64,000 nt of DNA from Bradyrhizobium manausense (lineage in GTDB: Bacteria > Pseudomonadota > Alphaproteobacteria > Rhizobiales > Xanthobacteraceae), in assembly GCF_018130615.1 (NCBI RefSeq), contig NZ_JAFCKB010000004.1:411699-475698 (forward strand). Direction: 5' to 3'. Made by a program: the position numbers and the translations under genes. The notes beneath the pieces are model-generated. The model had not been told where the DNA came from, made no database searches, and saw nothing but the letters and a program-made list of their open reading frames with translations. Numbering within the stretch: position 1 is the stretch's first letter; every line of letters starts with the position of its first letter. Of the stretch, positions 44,731 to 52,968 are shown one piece after another.

Positions 44731-45231
44731 TCACTGGAGCACGACTTCCTTGAACAGCACCGCACTGACCTGGACCGGTGCGACCGCGGCGTTGACGCGC
44801 TTGGTCAGCTCTTCCCTGAGGCGGAAGATGCCGGCGGAGCCGTTGAGGTCCGAAGAACGGAGCTCACGCACGTAGGTCTGGAAGATGTCGGTGACCCGCG
44901 GCATCGACGGCTTGATCGCCTCGATCTGCTTCTCTTCCTTCAGCTCGAGCACGATCTTGAGCTTGAGATATTGCACGCGCTCGCCGGGCGCACCGGCGAG
45001 GTTGACCATCATGTCGGGCACGTCGACGAAGGCCGGCGGCTTCGGCGGCGGCGCGGTCTCGGCATGATGCTCCTCATCGCCATGACGGAAGAAAAAGAAC
45101 CAGGTCGCAGCACCGCCGCCGAGGACGGCAAGCAGGCCGACGGCCATGATGATGAGCTTGAGCTTGTTCTTCGGCGGAGCCGCTTCTGCGCCTTCGGCGG
45201 CTGCGCCGCCTTCCGCTTCATTCTCTGCCAT
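44731..45231 (-). CDS. fliL: Flagellar stator-associated protein FliL
   Basis: 166 residues. An acidic N terminus and a TM helix (LIIMAVGLLAVLGGGAATWFFF) lead to the periplasmic FliL domain with MMVNLAGAPGERVQYLKLKIVLELKEEKQIEAIKPSMPRVTDIFQTYVRELRSSDLNGSAGIFRLREELTKRVNAAV. FliL sits around the stator and basal body. It is the first gene of the fliL-fliM-DUF6468-motE-TPR operon and is divergent from flgF across a 385-bp regulatory region. Confidence 0.95.
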   Translation of the reverse strand: MAENEAEGGAAAEGAEAAPPKNKLKLIIMAVGLLAVLGGGAATWFFFFRHGDEEHHAETAPPPKPPAFVDVPDMMVNLAGAPGERVQYLKLKIVLELKEEKQIEAIKPSMPRVTDIFQTYVRELRSSDLNGSAGIFRLREELTKRVNAAVAPVQVSAVLFKEVVLQ

Positions 45232-45353
45232 GGTCGTCCGGGCTCGCTCATCTCAAACGGAATAGAAAGAGCGAAGCCTCCTGGCAGACAGTGACGCGAT
45301 ACAAATGTCCCAGCGCGATGCGCTCCTCTTAAGCGCAAACGCTACGGTAATAA

Positions 45354-45428
45354 TGGTTAACGGAACCTTTCGATTGGGCCTCCGCTAGGAAAAATCTGCC
45401 GGGCAAACATGGCTAACAGAACCTTTCT
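45354..45428. promoter_or_regulatory. Paired CtrA-like direct repeats before flgF/fliL
   Basis: ATGGTTAACGGAACCTTTC (45354-45372) and ATGGCTAACAGAACCTTTC (45410-45428) are 56 bp apart. Each starts with the ATGGTTAA half-site (reverse of TTAACCAT), and TTAA-N7-TTTC resembles a CtrA box with a decayed second half. Confidence 0.6.
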
Positions 45429-45488
45429 GCCGCCCGCTGCGAACGGCGAAGATTAGCCAACCGACTGTATTTACACATATTTCTGAGT

Positions 45489-45504
45489 TGGCACGGCTTT
45501 CGCT
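45489..45504 (+). promoter_or_regulatory. Sigma-54 (-24/-12) promoter of flgF operon
   Basis: TGGCACGGCTTTCGCT has GG (45490-45491) and GC (45502-45503) with the obligatory 10-nt spacing and the full TGGCACG of the -24 element. The start point would be about 100 nt upstream of flgF. Confidence 0.7.
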
Positions 45505-45616
45505 GAGAGAGGGCCGAGATCGAACGGTTTGGGAGAACCCGACGGCCTCGTTCACGGGATCGGCCAAGGCGCTTGGGAGAGCGAAATGGCGGATCTCACG
45601 CAGGGGAGATTGACCG

Positions 45617-46378
45617 ATGCAGAATGCTCTTCTGATCGGCTTGTCACGGCAGATGACGTTGGAACGGCAGATGGATGTCATCGCCAACAACGTCGCCAAC
45701 GTCAACACCAACGGCTTCAAGGCCGACCATTCGCTGTTCGAGGAGTATCTCAACTCGAACGCGCATGAGGACAATTTCGTCGGCTCCGACCGCCGGGTCT
45801 CCTATGTGCAGGACCGCGGCACCTATCGCGACGTCGGCCAGGGGCCGATGGAGGCGACCAACAACCCGCTCGACATGGCGATCAGCGGCAACGCCTTTTT
45901 CGCCGTGCAGGCCAATGGCGCCGAGCGTTACACTCGCGACGGCAAGTTCGCGCTCAGCAGCACTGGCCAGCTCATGACGTCGGACGGCAACCTCGTGCTC
46001 GGCACCGGCGGTCCGATCGTGTTCCAGCCGACCGACCACGACATCAACGTCGCCCCCGACGGCACCGTGACGGTGCTGGAAGGCACGGCCAAGACCGACT
46101 CCATCCGCGGCAAGATCCGCATGGTGACGTTCGACGATCCCGCCAAGCTGATCAAGCTCGGCGCCAATCTCTACGACACCGGCTCCGCCACCCAGCAGAC
46201 CGACACCAAGTCCACGCTCCAGCAGGGCTACGTCGAGAAGTCGAACGTGAACTCGGTCGGCGAAATGAGCCGCATGGTCGAGGTGATGCGCAGCTACACC
46301 GCCATCGCCAACCTGCTCCAGCAGCAGAGCGACCTCCACAAATCGGCGATCGAAAAGCTCGCCGACGTTCCGGCCTGA
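45617..46378 (+). CDS. flgF: Flagellar proximal rod protein FlgF
   Basis: 253 residues. The N-terminal MTLERQMDVIANNVANVNTNGFKADHSLFEEY is the rod-protein motif, and GQGPMEATNNPLDMAISGNAFFAVQ with ERYTRDGKFALSSTGQLMTSDGN is the FlgF/FlgG core. The C-terminal GYVEKSNVNSVGEMSRMVEVMRSYTAIANLLQQQSDLHKSAIEKL is the terminal helix. GGGGAGATTGACCG precedes the ATG. First gene of flgF-flgG-flgA-flgH behind a sigma-54 promoter. Confidence 0.96.
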   Translation: MQNALLIGLSRQMTLERQMDVIANNVANVNTNGFKADHSLFEEYLNSNAHEDNFVGSDRRVSYVQDRGTYRDVGQGPMEATNNPLDMAISGNAFFAVQANGAERYTRDGKFALSSTGQLMTSDGNLVLGTGGPIVFQPTDHDINVAPDGTVTVLEGTAKTDSIRGKIRMVTFDDPAKLIKLGANLYDTGSATQQTDTKSTLQQGYVEKSNVNSVGEMSRMVEVMRSYTAIANLLQQQSDLHKSAIEKLADVPA

Positions 46379-46394
46379 TTGAGGGAGAACTGAC

Positions 46395-47183
46395 ATGCAG
46401 GCGCTTCACACTGCAGCGACCGGAATGGCGGCACAGGAACTGAACGTTCAGGTGATCTCCAACAACATCGCCAACCTCCGCACCACCGGCTTCAAGAAGC
46501 AGACCGCGGCGTTCCAGGACCTGATCTACGAGCACATCCGCCGCGTCGGCGCCCAGGCTTCGGACCAGGGCACCATCCTGCCGGTCGGCGTCGACATCGG
46601 CGGCGGCGTCAAGACCGTCGGCACGCCGCGCAGCATGACCCAGGGCACGCTGTCGCAGACCGGCAACGACCTCGACCTCGCGATCTCGGGCGAAGGCTTC
46701 TTCAAGATTCTGATGCCTGACGGCACCTACCAGTACACCCGCGACGGCACGTTCCAGATGGACAACCAGGGTCGCGTCGTCACCGCGCAGGGCAACCCGG
46801 TGCAGCCGACCATCACGATCCCGAACAACGCCTCGGGCATCACCGTCAACGAGCAGGGCCAGGTGACCGTGACGCTGCCGGGCTCGTCGAGCAACACCGT
46901 CCTCGGCCAGATCGGCGTGACCCGCTTCATCAACAAGGCGGGCCTGCAGCCGGTCGGCAGCAACCAGTTCACCGAGACGACGTCATCAGGCGCACCGCAG
47001 GACGGCACCGCCAACTCCGAAGGCTACGGCAAGATCACCCAGGGCAGCCTCGAGCAGGCCAATGTCGATGTCGTCTCGGAGATGAGCGACCTGATCGCCG
47101 CGCAGCGCGCCTATGAGATGAATGCCAAGGTGATCAGCGCCGCCGACCAGATGATGCAATCGACCACGGCGCTGTTCCGCTGA
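46395..47183 (+). CDS. flgG: Flagellar distal rod protein FlgG
   Basis: 262 residues. It starts MQALHTAATGMAAQELNVQVISNNIANLRTTGFKKQTAAFQDL, has the LDLAISGEGFFKILMPDGTYQYTRDGTFQMDNQGRVV core and ends QANVDVVSEMSDLIAAQRAYEMNAKVISAADQMMQSTTALFR, all diagnostic of FlgG. It forms the distal rod that passes through the P and L rings. 16 nt behind flgF. Confidence 0.97.
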   Translation: MQALHTAATGMAAQELNVQVISNNIANLRTTGFKKQTAAFQDLIYEHIRRVGAQASDQGTILPVGVDIGGGVKTVGTPRSMTQGTLSQTGNDLDLAISGEGFFKILMPDGTYQYTRDGTFQMDNQGRVVTAQGNPVQPTITIPNNASGITVNEQGQVTVTLPGSSSNTVLGQIGVTRFINKAGLQPVGSNQFTETTSSGAPQDGTANSEGYGKITQGSLEQANVDVVSEMSDLIAAQRAYEMNAKVISAADQMMQSTTALFR

Positions 47184-47186
47184 GTG

Positions 47187-48326
47187 ATGACCATGATCCG
47201 CACCACGCTCGCCACCCTCTCGGTCGTCCTCGCGCTGGCGCTGCCGGCGCGGGCCGCCGACGACGGCATCGCCACGCCGACGCTGCGCGCCAACGTCACC
47301 GTCTCCTCGGATGTGGTGCGGGTCGGCGACCTCATCGACAATGCCGGCTCGGCCGCGCTGATCCCGGTCTATCGCTCGCCCGATCTCGGCACCACCGGCG
47401 CGCTGCCGGTCGCCCAGGTCCTGAGCGTGCTCCGCGCCAAGCAGGTGATCGGCGTGATGACCGGCGACATCAAGGAAGTCCAGGTCACCCGCCTTGCCCG
47501 CACGATCGCCAACAAGGATCTCGAAAACGCGGTCGCCTCCGCGCTCGAGCGTCGCTTCGGCCTTGGCGATGCCGCCAACATCACCGTCACCTTCGACCGC
47601 GGCGTCTCCGACATGCGCCTCGATGCCTCCAATACCGGCGCGCTGCAGGCGGTCGCGACCCGTTACGATGCCCGCGGCGGCCGATTCGACATCGCCTTCG
47701 AAATCAACAACGACAGCAATCCGGTTCCGACCAAGCTGCGCTTGACCGGTACTGCGATCGAGACCGTCGAAGTCGCCGTCCTGACCCGCGACATCGACCG
47801 CAGCGAGATGCTGAAGTCCTCCGACGTCGCGCAGGAGCGCCGGCCGAAGGCGGAAGTGACCGGCGAGCCCGCTCTGCGCGAGCGCGCGGTCGGCATGCAG
47901 CTGCGCCGGCCGATGCGCGCCGGCACACCGATCCGCGTCGCCGACATTGCCAAGCCCGAATTCGTCTCGCGCGACCAGAGCGTCACGGTCATCTACCAGG
48001 TCCCCGGGATCTATCTCACCACCCGCGGCAAGGCGATCGAGAGCGGCGCCGAAGGTGACACCGTGAGCGTCCTCAATCTGCAGACCAAGCGCACGCTGAC
48101 CGGCGTCGTTACCGGCCGCGGCCAGGTGACGGTGCAGGGCGCCAGCCAGTCCGCGCCGATGGCCCCTGCGGTCGAGCAGACCTCCTCGCTCAAGCGCGAC
48201 GAAGCGCCCGCCCCCGTCGACACCGCAGCCCTCCTCCGGAACCTGGTCCAGGCTCCGGCGTCGCCGGCCCAGATCGCAGAAGCCCAGATCCCGCAAGCTC
48301 GCGTCTCGCAAGCTCAAGCAAAGTAA
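47187..48326 (+). CDS. flgA: Flagellar P-ring assembly chaperone FlgA
   Basis: About 379 residues, longer than the E. coli protein (219), as usual in alphaproteobacteria. A signal peptide (LSVVLALALPARA) is followed by an N-terminal extension. The SAF/FlgA domain holds AVLTRDIDRSEMLKSSDVAQERRP, ALRERAVGMQLRRPMRAGTPIRVADIAKPEFVSRDQSVTVIYQVPGIYLTTRGKAIESGAEGDTVSVLNLQTKRTLTGVVTGRGQV. A Pro/Ala-rich tail ends it. Start codons ATG at 47187 or 47193 are equally possible. It helps FlgI form the P ring. Confidence 0.93.
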   Translation: MTMIRTTLATLSVVLALALPARAADDGIATPTLRANVTVSSDVVRVGDLIDNAGSAALIPVYRSPDLGTTGALPVAQVLSVLRAKQVIGVMTGDIKEVQVTRLARTIANKDLENAVASALERRFGLGDAANITVTFDRGVSDMRLDASNTGALQAVATRYDARGGRFDIAFEINNDSNPVPTKLRLTGTAIETVEVAVLTRDIDRSEMLKSSDVAQERRPKAEVTGEPALRERAVGMQLRRPMRAGTPIRVADIAKPEFVSRDQSVTVIYQVPGIYLTTRGKAIESGAEGDTVSVLNLQTKRTLTGVVTGRGQVTVQGASQSAPMAPAVEQTSSLKRDEAPAPVDTAALLRNLVQAPASPAQIAEAQIPQARVSQAQAK

Positions 48327-48335
48327 GAGTTAGTC

Positions 48336-49103
48336 ATGTCCGCTTTCAGTTCGGCTTCCCGTCTCCGTCGCGTCGTGCTCTCCGGCCTGCTGCTCGCAAC
48401 CTGCGCGCTCGCAAGCGGCTGCTCGTCGATCGACCGCCTGTCGCAGATCGGCGAGCAACCCAAACTGTCCGCGATCGAAAATCCGACGGCGCAGCCCGGC
48501 TACAAGCCGGTGCAGATGCCGATGCCGAAGCCGGAAGTCGCCTCCTACAATCCAAACTCGCTGTGGCGCAACGGCAGCCGCGCCTTCTTCAAGGACCAGC
48601 GCGCCACGCATGTCGGCGACCTCCTGACGGTGACCGTGAACATCACCGACAAGGCGAACCTCTCCAACGAGACCCAGCGCAGCCGCACCAACTCGGAAGA
48701 TTCGGGTATCACCGATTTCATCGGCTCGAAGACGCTCGGCGTCCAGGCGCAGAAGGTGCTGCCCGGCCGCATCCTCACCGCCGACTCCACCGCCTCCAGC
48801 GACGGCAAGGGCAGCGTGCAGCGCACGGAAGCGTTGCAGACCAACGTCGCGGCAGTCGTGACCCAGGTACTGCCGAACGGCAACCTCGTGGTCGAAGGCA
48901 AGCAGGAGATCCGCGTCAACTACGAGATCCGCGAGCTCGTGGTCGCCGGCATCGTCCGCCCCGAAGACATCCAGAGCGACAACACCATCGATTCCAGCAA
49001 GATCGCGCAGGCCCGCATCGCCTATGGCGGCCGCGGCCAGATCACGGACGTGCAGCAGCCGCGCTACGGCCAGCAAGTCATGGACGTGCTGCTGCCCTTC
49101 TAA
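48336..49103 (+). CDS. flgH: Flagellar L-ring protein FlgH
   Basis: 255 residues. The N-terminal VVLSGLLLATCALASGCSSID contains the lipobox ASGC, so it is an outer-membrane lipoprotein. SLWRNGSRAFFKDQRATHVGDLLTVTVNITDKANLSNETQRSR and LPNGNLVVEGKQEIRVNYEIRELVVAGIVRPEDIQSDNTIDSSKIAQARIAYGGRGQITDVQQPRYGQQVMDVLLPF are family signatures. Last gene of the flgF operon; followed by a strong terminator. Confidence 0.97.
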   Translation: MSAFSSASRLRRVVLSGLLLATCALASGCSSIDRLSQIGEQPKLSAIENPTAQPGYKPVQMPMPKPEVASYNPNSLWRNGSRAFFKDQRATHVGDLLTVTVNITDKANLSNETQRSRTNSEDSGITDFIGSKTLGVQAQKVLPGRILTADSTASSDGKGSVQRTEALQTNVAAVVTQVLPNGNLVVEGKQEIRVNYEIRELVVAGIVRPEDIQSDNTIDSSKIAQARIAYGGRGQITDVQQPRYGQQVMDVLLPF

Positions 49104-49162
49104 CTCTCTCCCGAGCTCCCACATCGTGTTCGCGAACCTAGGCGCGAACGACGATGTACTAC

Positions 49163-49205
49163 GCGGCCCTCGCTAGCTCCCCTGGCGAGGGCCGCATGTA
49201 TTTTT
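49163..49205 (+). terminator. Rho-independent terminator of flgFGAH
   Basis: GCGGCCCTCGC (49163-49173) pairs perfectly with GCGAGGGCCGC (49185-49195), followed by a TTTTT run at 49201-49205, 60 nt after the flgH stop codon. Confidence 0.85.
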
Positions 49206-49217
49206 GGCGATTCAGCT

Positions 49218-49319
49218 GTCATCGTCCGCGAAAGGCGGACGATCCGGTAGTCCGAGGCCTTCGTTGCTGAACCGATGCAGCGCGGCGTACTGGATTCCCC
49301 ACCTTCGCGGGGAATGACG
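49218..49319. repeat. Two small Bradyrhizobium-type palindromes
   Basis: ATCGTCCGC (from 49221) pairs with GCGGACGAT (ending 49243), and ATTCCCC (49295-49301) pairs with GGGGAAT (49311-49317), followed by GAC. Both are forms of the dispersed intergenic repeats of this genome, located between flgH and a convergent hydratase gene. Confidence 0.55.
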
Positions 49320-49339
49320 GCGGAGCAAGCCGCACCGTG

Positions 49340-50119
49340 TTACTTAAACTCGGCCTCCACCGTCCCCAGCCCGTCCAGTTCCATCCGCACCTTGTCACCG
49401 GCTTTCAGCCACAGTGTCTTCACCAGGCTGCCCGTCAGCACGAGCTGCCCGGCATGAAGGCCCTTGCCTTCAGCGGCGAGATGATTGGCGAGCCAGGCGA
49501 GAGCGTTGTGGGGGTGGCCGAGCACGTCGGCGCCGGTGCCGTGGCTGACCTCCTCGTCATTGACGATGGCGCGGCCCTTGATTGCCTTCAGGTCCGGCAC
49601 GGACGAGCGCGGCACCGCTTCGCCCAGCACACAGCCGGCGGCGAAGAAATCGTCGGCGATCAGTGTCGGCGCGCCCATCGTCTCCCACTTCACGTAGCGG
49701 TCGTCGACGATCTCGATGGCGGGATGGTAGGCCTCGACGGCCTCGCCGACCCATTCGGCCGTGAACGGCGCCTCGCCGGCGGCAAGGTTGCGCTTCAGCC
49801 GCACCGCGATCTCGCATTCGACGCCGACACGGACATAGCCGGAGGCCGCGAGTTTCACGCCGCTGTCGTGCACGCCCTTCTGGAACACGCCGCCACCGCA
49901 GGGATGGGGGATGCCGATATAGTCTTGCATCACCTGGCTGGTGCAGCCGATCTTGTAGCCGACCAGGGGCCCGACGTGTGGCAGCAAGAGATCATGCAGC
50001 GCGCGCTGGACCTGATAACCCTCGGCCTCGTCGGCGGGAGGGTGTTCCAGCGCCGCGAGCGGCGCGTGGTTGCGGCGCGCCAACGCGATCGCCTTTGCGG
50101 CTTCGAGAATTTTGTCCAT
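49340..50119 (-). CDS. 2-keto-4-pentenoate hydratase / FAH-superfamily enzyme
   Basis: 259 residues. GYKIGCTSQVMQDYIGI, ECEIAVRLKRNL and the acidic metal-binding positions in AVEAYHPAIEIVDDRY match the 2-hydroxypenta-2,4-dienoate hydratase (MhpD-like) branch of the fumarylacetoacetate hydrolase superfamily; HNALAWLANHLAAEGKGLHAGQLVLTGSL is the C-terminal signature. It catalyses hydration of 2-keto-pentenoates or decarboxylation of related acids in aromatic degradation. No other pathway gene is present, so the substrate is open. GGGAGG precedes the ATG. Confidence 0.82.
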   Translation of the reverse strand: MDKILEAAKAIALARRNHAPLAALEHPPADEAEGYQVQRALHDLLLPHVGPLVGYKIGCTSQVMQDYIGIPHPCGGGVFQKGVHDSGVKLAASGYVRVGVECEIAVRLKRNLAAGEAPFTAEWVGEAVEAYHPAIEIVDDRYVKWETMGAPTLIADDFFAAGCVLGEAVPRSSVPDLKAIKGRAIVNDEEVSHGTGADVLGHPHNALAWLANHLAAEGKGLHAGQLVLTGSLVKTLWLKAGDKVRMELDGLGTVEAEFK

Positions 50120-50568
50120 CAGCGCCGCCTCCCACGCTACGCGATCGCAACCAAGAGCGGCACTTCAGCATCCCCGCCCGGGCCTGACAAGCTCTGCTCA
50201 CCCCCTTGACCGGGACGAATACGGGACGCCGCCGACGTTTAAGGAAATATTGAGTTGGTCTGGGCCTTATGGAGAAGCGCGCCCTGCCGTCCCACCGGCG
50301 CCCCGCGAGGCCCAATTGCAGCGAAACATGATGCTGCTTGATCAGCCTCTCAGCATCCGAGCAGATCTCGTTGATGCGACTCGCAAAACTTCCCGCATCT
50401 GAAGTGAAGGCTGTTTCTCATGTGAACTCACGTGAGCTTGCAGGAATTGACTCTACCTCATTGATCTCGATTCATTTTTTGCGATCACCAACATGAACGC
50501 CATGTCGCGGCGCCTGAACTGGCGCCTGCAACATGACCTACGACATTGCGAGATCCCAGCTGTTCGCC
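50120..50568. other. Gap without a recognised gene
   Basis: 449 bp between the hydratase and the phytanoyl-dioxygenase-like gene. It contains GGCGCC-N6-GGCGCC (near 50510) and an 8-bp hyphenated repeat CTCATGTGA/TCACGTGAG (near 50418), but no open frame with a start signal or recognisable product. Confidence 0.5.
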
Positions 50569-51378
50569 TCAGGCGCCGCCGAGCGCCAACCGGATTGCGA
50601 TCTCGACCGGCGAGTAGGCGCCATCCTCGCGTTCGAGCCGATACGGCTCGACCGGAGGGAGATCCGGCTGTGCCATGAAGCGCGGTGTCTTTCCGCGATG
50701 CTTTTGCGCCGCATGCACCAGGAAAGGATGGCAGAGATAGACGGTGCCCGCCTCGCCGGTTGCGAGCGCAACCTCGCAATCAGCACCCATGTCATCAAGC
50801 ACCAAGCGCGCCCGGCCCGCTTCGCCCGCCGGCGCCAGATAGCGCGCCATCGGCATATGCGAGCCGACCCTGATCCGCGTCGGCGCGTCATTCTCGCCGA
50901 CATCGGAGAACAGGAACAGCATCAGCAGCGCGCGGCCACGCGAGACGATGTTGGCTCGCCACGCCGAATGATCGTGCCGCTCGTTGGGGTCGCCGTCTTC
51001 ACCGGGGAAGCTGAGATCGATATGCCAGCCGGCATCGCCGGGATCGTCCGGATGCGGAAAGCGCACCGGAAAAGTGCCACTGATGTCCTTGCGCGCCCGC
51101 CAGCGACCGACGCCGACCAGCTGATCGAAAGCGCGATGCAGCACCGGCGTGTTGGCGATCTCGCGAAATAGCGGACCACCATAGCCGGACAGCCGGATCA
51201 CCGGGCGCGTCCAAGTCGACGGATCGTGCTCGCTACAGGGCAGATCGCGCCACAAGATGGCGCGGCCCTGCTCGGCAAGTTCGCGCGGAAAGGCGTTGTC
51301 GATGCGGACAAAGCCCTGTTCGATGAATTGCTGAATTTGCGCGGGCTCAAGCGCACGCGCGTCGTCTCGGTCGGTCAT
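50569..51378 (-). CDS. Phytanoyl-CoA dioxygenase-family protein
   Basis: 269 residues with the PhyH cupin fold. GWHIDLSF (His-x-Asp, the first two iron ligands) and the distal His of YLCHPFLVHAAQKHRGKTPRFMAQPDL (the H and R of iron and 2-oxoglutarate binding) are present. These Fe(II)/2-oxoglutarate enzymes hydroxylate lipids or small molecules. GAGAGATCATC precedes the ATG. It is monocistronic between a gap and dksA; substrate unknown. Confidence 0.78.
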   Translation of the reverse strand: MTDRDDARALEPAQIQQFIEQGFVRIDNAFPRELAEQGRAILWRDLPCSEHDPSTWTRPVIRLSGYGGPLFREIANTPVLHRAFDQLVGVGRWRARKDISGTFPVRFPHPDDPGDAGWHIDLSFPGEDGDPNERHDHSAWRANIVSRGRALLMLFLFSDVGENDAPTRIRVGSHMPMARYLAPAGEAGRARLVLDDMGADCEVALATGEAGTVYLCHPFLVHAAQKHRGKTPRFMAQPDLPPVEPYRLEREDGAYSPVEIAIRLALGGA

Positions 51379-51615
51379 GATGATCTCTCAAATGCTCGCC
51401 AGCCCTTGTCGTCCGCTCGCTGCGGAACCGGCTGGCTCAATCGGCTTGGGATTCCGCAAGTCAAGCTCGCGGGACGCAATGCCTCCGCGGCGGAGGCGCC
51501 TGCGCTCAGCCCAGGAAGAAAACCGAAGCGATGTTGAGAGTGCAAATCATCATGGCGGCGCGAATCTACGCGCCGCGCCGGCGGCGTTCAAGCGGCGCCG
51601 CGAGCCAAAAACAAA

Positions 51616-51635
51616 GAGCCGCATCTCTGCGGCTC
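51616..51635 (-). terminator. Terminator of dksA
   Basis: On the minus strand GAGCCGC pairs with GCGGCTC around a 6-nt loop and is followed by TTTGTTTTTGG. It lies 5 nt after the dksA stop codon. Confidence 0.85.
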
Positions 51636-51640
51636 GGGCT

Positions 51641-52051
51641 TTATTCGTCGCGATAGACCTTCTCGCGTTTCTCGTGGCGCTCCTGCGCTTCCACCGAGAG
51701 TGTCGCGATGGGCCGGGCTTCGAGCCGCTTCAAAGAGATCGGCTCGCCGGTGTCCTCGCAATACCCGTAGGTGTTGTCCTCGATACGCTGGAGCGCAGCG
51801 TCGATCTTGGCGATCAACTTGCGCTGGCGGTCGCGGGCGCGGAGTTCGATGGCGCGGTCGGTTTCGGACGATGCCCGATCGGCAAGATCGGGGTGGTTCA
51901 CATTCTCCTCCTGCAGGGCTTGCAGGGTGAGCTTGGACTCTTTGAGGATCTCATCCTTCCAGGCGAGGAGCTTCAAACGGAAGTACTCCTTCTGCCGGTC
52001 GTTCATGAAAGGCTCTTTTTCGGTCGGTCGGTAGTTTTTCAACTTTTCCAA
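51641..52051 (-). CDS. dksA: RNA-polymerase-binding protein DksA, degenerate zinc finger
   Basis: 136 residues from a TTG at 52051 (a stop codon lies five codons upstream; the first ATG, at 52006, would remove the conserved NYRPTEKEPF lead). A coiled coil (YFRLKLLAWKDEILKESKLTLQALQ ... SSETDRAIELRARDRQRKLIAKIDAALQRIEDNTYGYCEDTG) leads into the C-terminal finger. Only one Cys (GYCEDTGEP) remains of the four zinc ligands, with THR and other residues in their place, as in many alphaproteobacterial DksA proteins. It mediates the stringent response by acting in the polymerase secondary channel. It has its own promoter and terminator. Confidence 0.9.
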   Translation of the reverse strand: MEKLKNYRPTEKEPFMNDRQKEYFRLKLLAWKDEILKESKLTLQALQEENVNHPDLADRASSETDRAIELRARDRQRKLIAKIDAALQRIEDNTYGYCEDTGEPISLKRLEARPIATLSVEAQERHEKREKVYRDE

Positions 52052-52110
52052 GGGCGGCCTATCTTCTTAAGCAACGACTCGCGAACGGAACGGGGTCCGT
52101 TGAGCCGGGG

Positions 52111-52139
52111 CTTATATAGCTACCCCTTGTGACAGACAA
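52111..52139 (-). promoter_or_regulatory. Predicted dksA promoter
   Basis: On the minus strand TTGTCT (52139-52134), 17 nt and TATAAG (52116-52111) form a sigma-70-type promoter with a leader of about 50 nt before the TTG start. Confidence 0.55.
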
Positions 52140-52221
52140 TATTTCCTTAAGGGCGCAGCTACCGCCCCCAAGCCCTTGCACAGGAAGGTTTATCCTGCAG
52201 GGCCCGGGGGCAGCCAAAAGC

Positions 52222-52833
52222 CTAGTAACCGACCGTAAAGCGCTGCCGCAAATGGGCCGGCTTCTCGATCTCATCGGCAAGGGCGATGGCGTAGTCGGCG
52301 AAGCTGATCCAGCTCTTGCCGTTCGCATCTGCGAGAAGCTGGTCGGTCCCCAGCCGGAACTTGCCCGTCCGCGCCTCCTCGACGAACAGCGCCGACGGCG
52401 AGATGAAGGTCCAGTTCAGCTCCTTTTCCTGCCGCAACAGGTCGAGGAAGACCCCGCCCGCCTCCGCCTCGGCCTTGTACTGGGCTGGAAAACCGGGGGT
52501 TGTGACCAATTTGACGCCGGGAGCGACCTCCAGACTTCCGGCGCCCCCGACCACCAGATAGCGACCAACCTTCGAATCCTTGGCCGCGCCGATCAGCTTG
52601 TGCGGGTCGCTCGCCAGGAAATGCACGGAACTGACGGCAACGTCATGCCCGGCCCAGAGCTTGGCCAGACCGGCCTGATCGAGCACATCTCCCTTGGTCG
52701 GCGTGACGTTCGGCAGTGCGGCAATCTTCTCGGGGTTCCGGGCAATGGCGGTAACCGCGTGGCCGCGGCGGGACAGTTCCTTGGTGATCTCCGAACCGGC
52801 CCGGCCCGAGGCTCCGGCAACTGCGATTTTCAT
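52222..52833 (-). CDS. NAD(P)-binding (NmrA/SDR-atypical) oxidoreductase-like protein
   Basis: 203 residues. MKIAVAGASGRAGSEITKELSRRGHAVTAIAR is the N-terminal Rossmann motif of atypical SDRs (GxxGxxG form AGASGRAG), followed by GDVLDQAGLAKLWAGHDVAVSS and YLVVGGAGSL. It resembles YwnB/NmrA-like NAD(P)H-binding proteins and lacks a clear YxxxK catalytic pair. GGAG lies 8 nt ahead of the ATG at 52833. It is divergent from the hxlR-type gene and probably regulated by it. Confidence 0.8.
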   Translation of the reverse strand: MKIAVAGASGRAGSEITKELSRRGHAVTAIARNPEKIAALPNVTPTKGDVLDQAGLAKLWAGHDVAVSSVHFLASDPHKLIGAAKDSKVGRYLVVGGAGSLEVAPGVKLVTTPGFPAQYKAEAEAGGVFLDLLRQEKELNWTFISPSALFVEEARTGKFRLGTDQLLADANGKSWISFADYAIALADEIEKPAHLRQRFTVGY

Positions 52834-52855
52834 GGAAGGCTCCTTTGCTTCTATA

Positions 52856-52870
52856 GTAACCAATGGTAAC
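52856..52870. promoter_or_regulatory. Palindromic operator, NmrA-like / HxlR pair
   Basis: GTAACCAATGGTAAC is a 7-1-7 palindrome with one mismatch in the 135-bp gap between the two divergent genes. A further half-site AGTAACC lies at about 52931. Likely the HxlR-family regulator site. Confidence 0.55.
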
Positions 52871-52968
52871 TAGATATCGCAAAGAATGCTGGTGTTAAGA
52901 GAGCACTTTGTGCTTACCTGATTACATAGGAGTAACCCGGTGAGCGCAAGCAAGCGCGAGGAATTGAG

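Larger units (their letters stand above)
45232..45616. other. fliL-flgF divergent regulatory region
   Basis: 385 bp without a gene. It contains two copies of ATGG[TC]TAAC[GA]GAACCTTTC (from 45354 and 45410) and a sigma-54 type promoter at 45489-45504 directed to flgF. Confidence 0.65.

Noticed and set aside
50070-50402. 110-codon plus-strand frame in the gap before the hydratase gene
   Set aside because: It starts inside the hydratase gene on the opposite strand and has no ribosome site or recognisable sequence.
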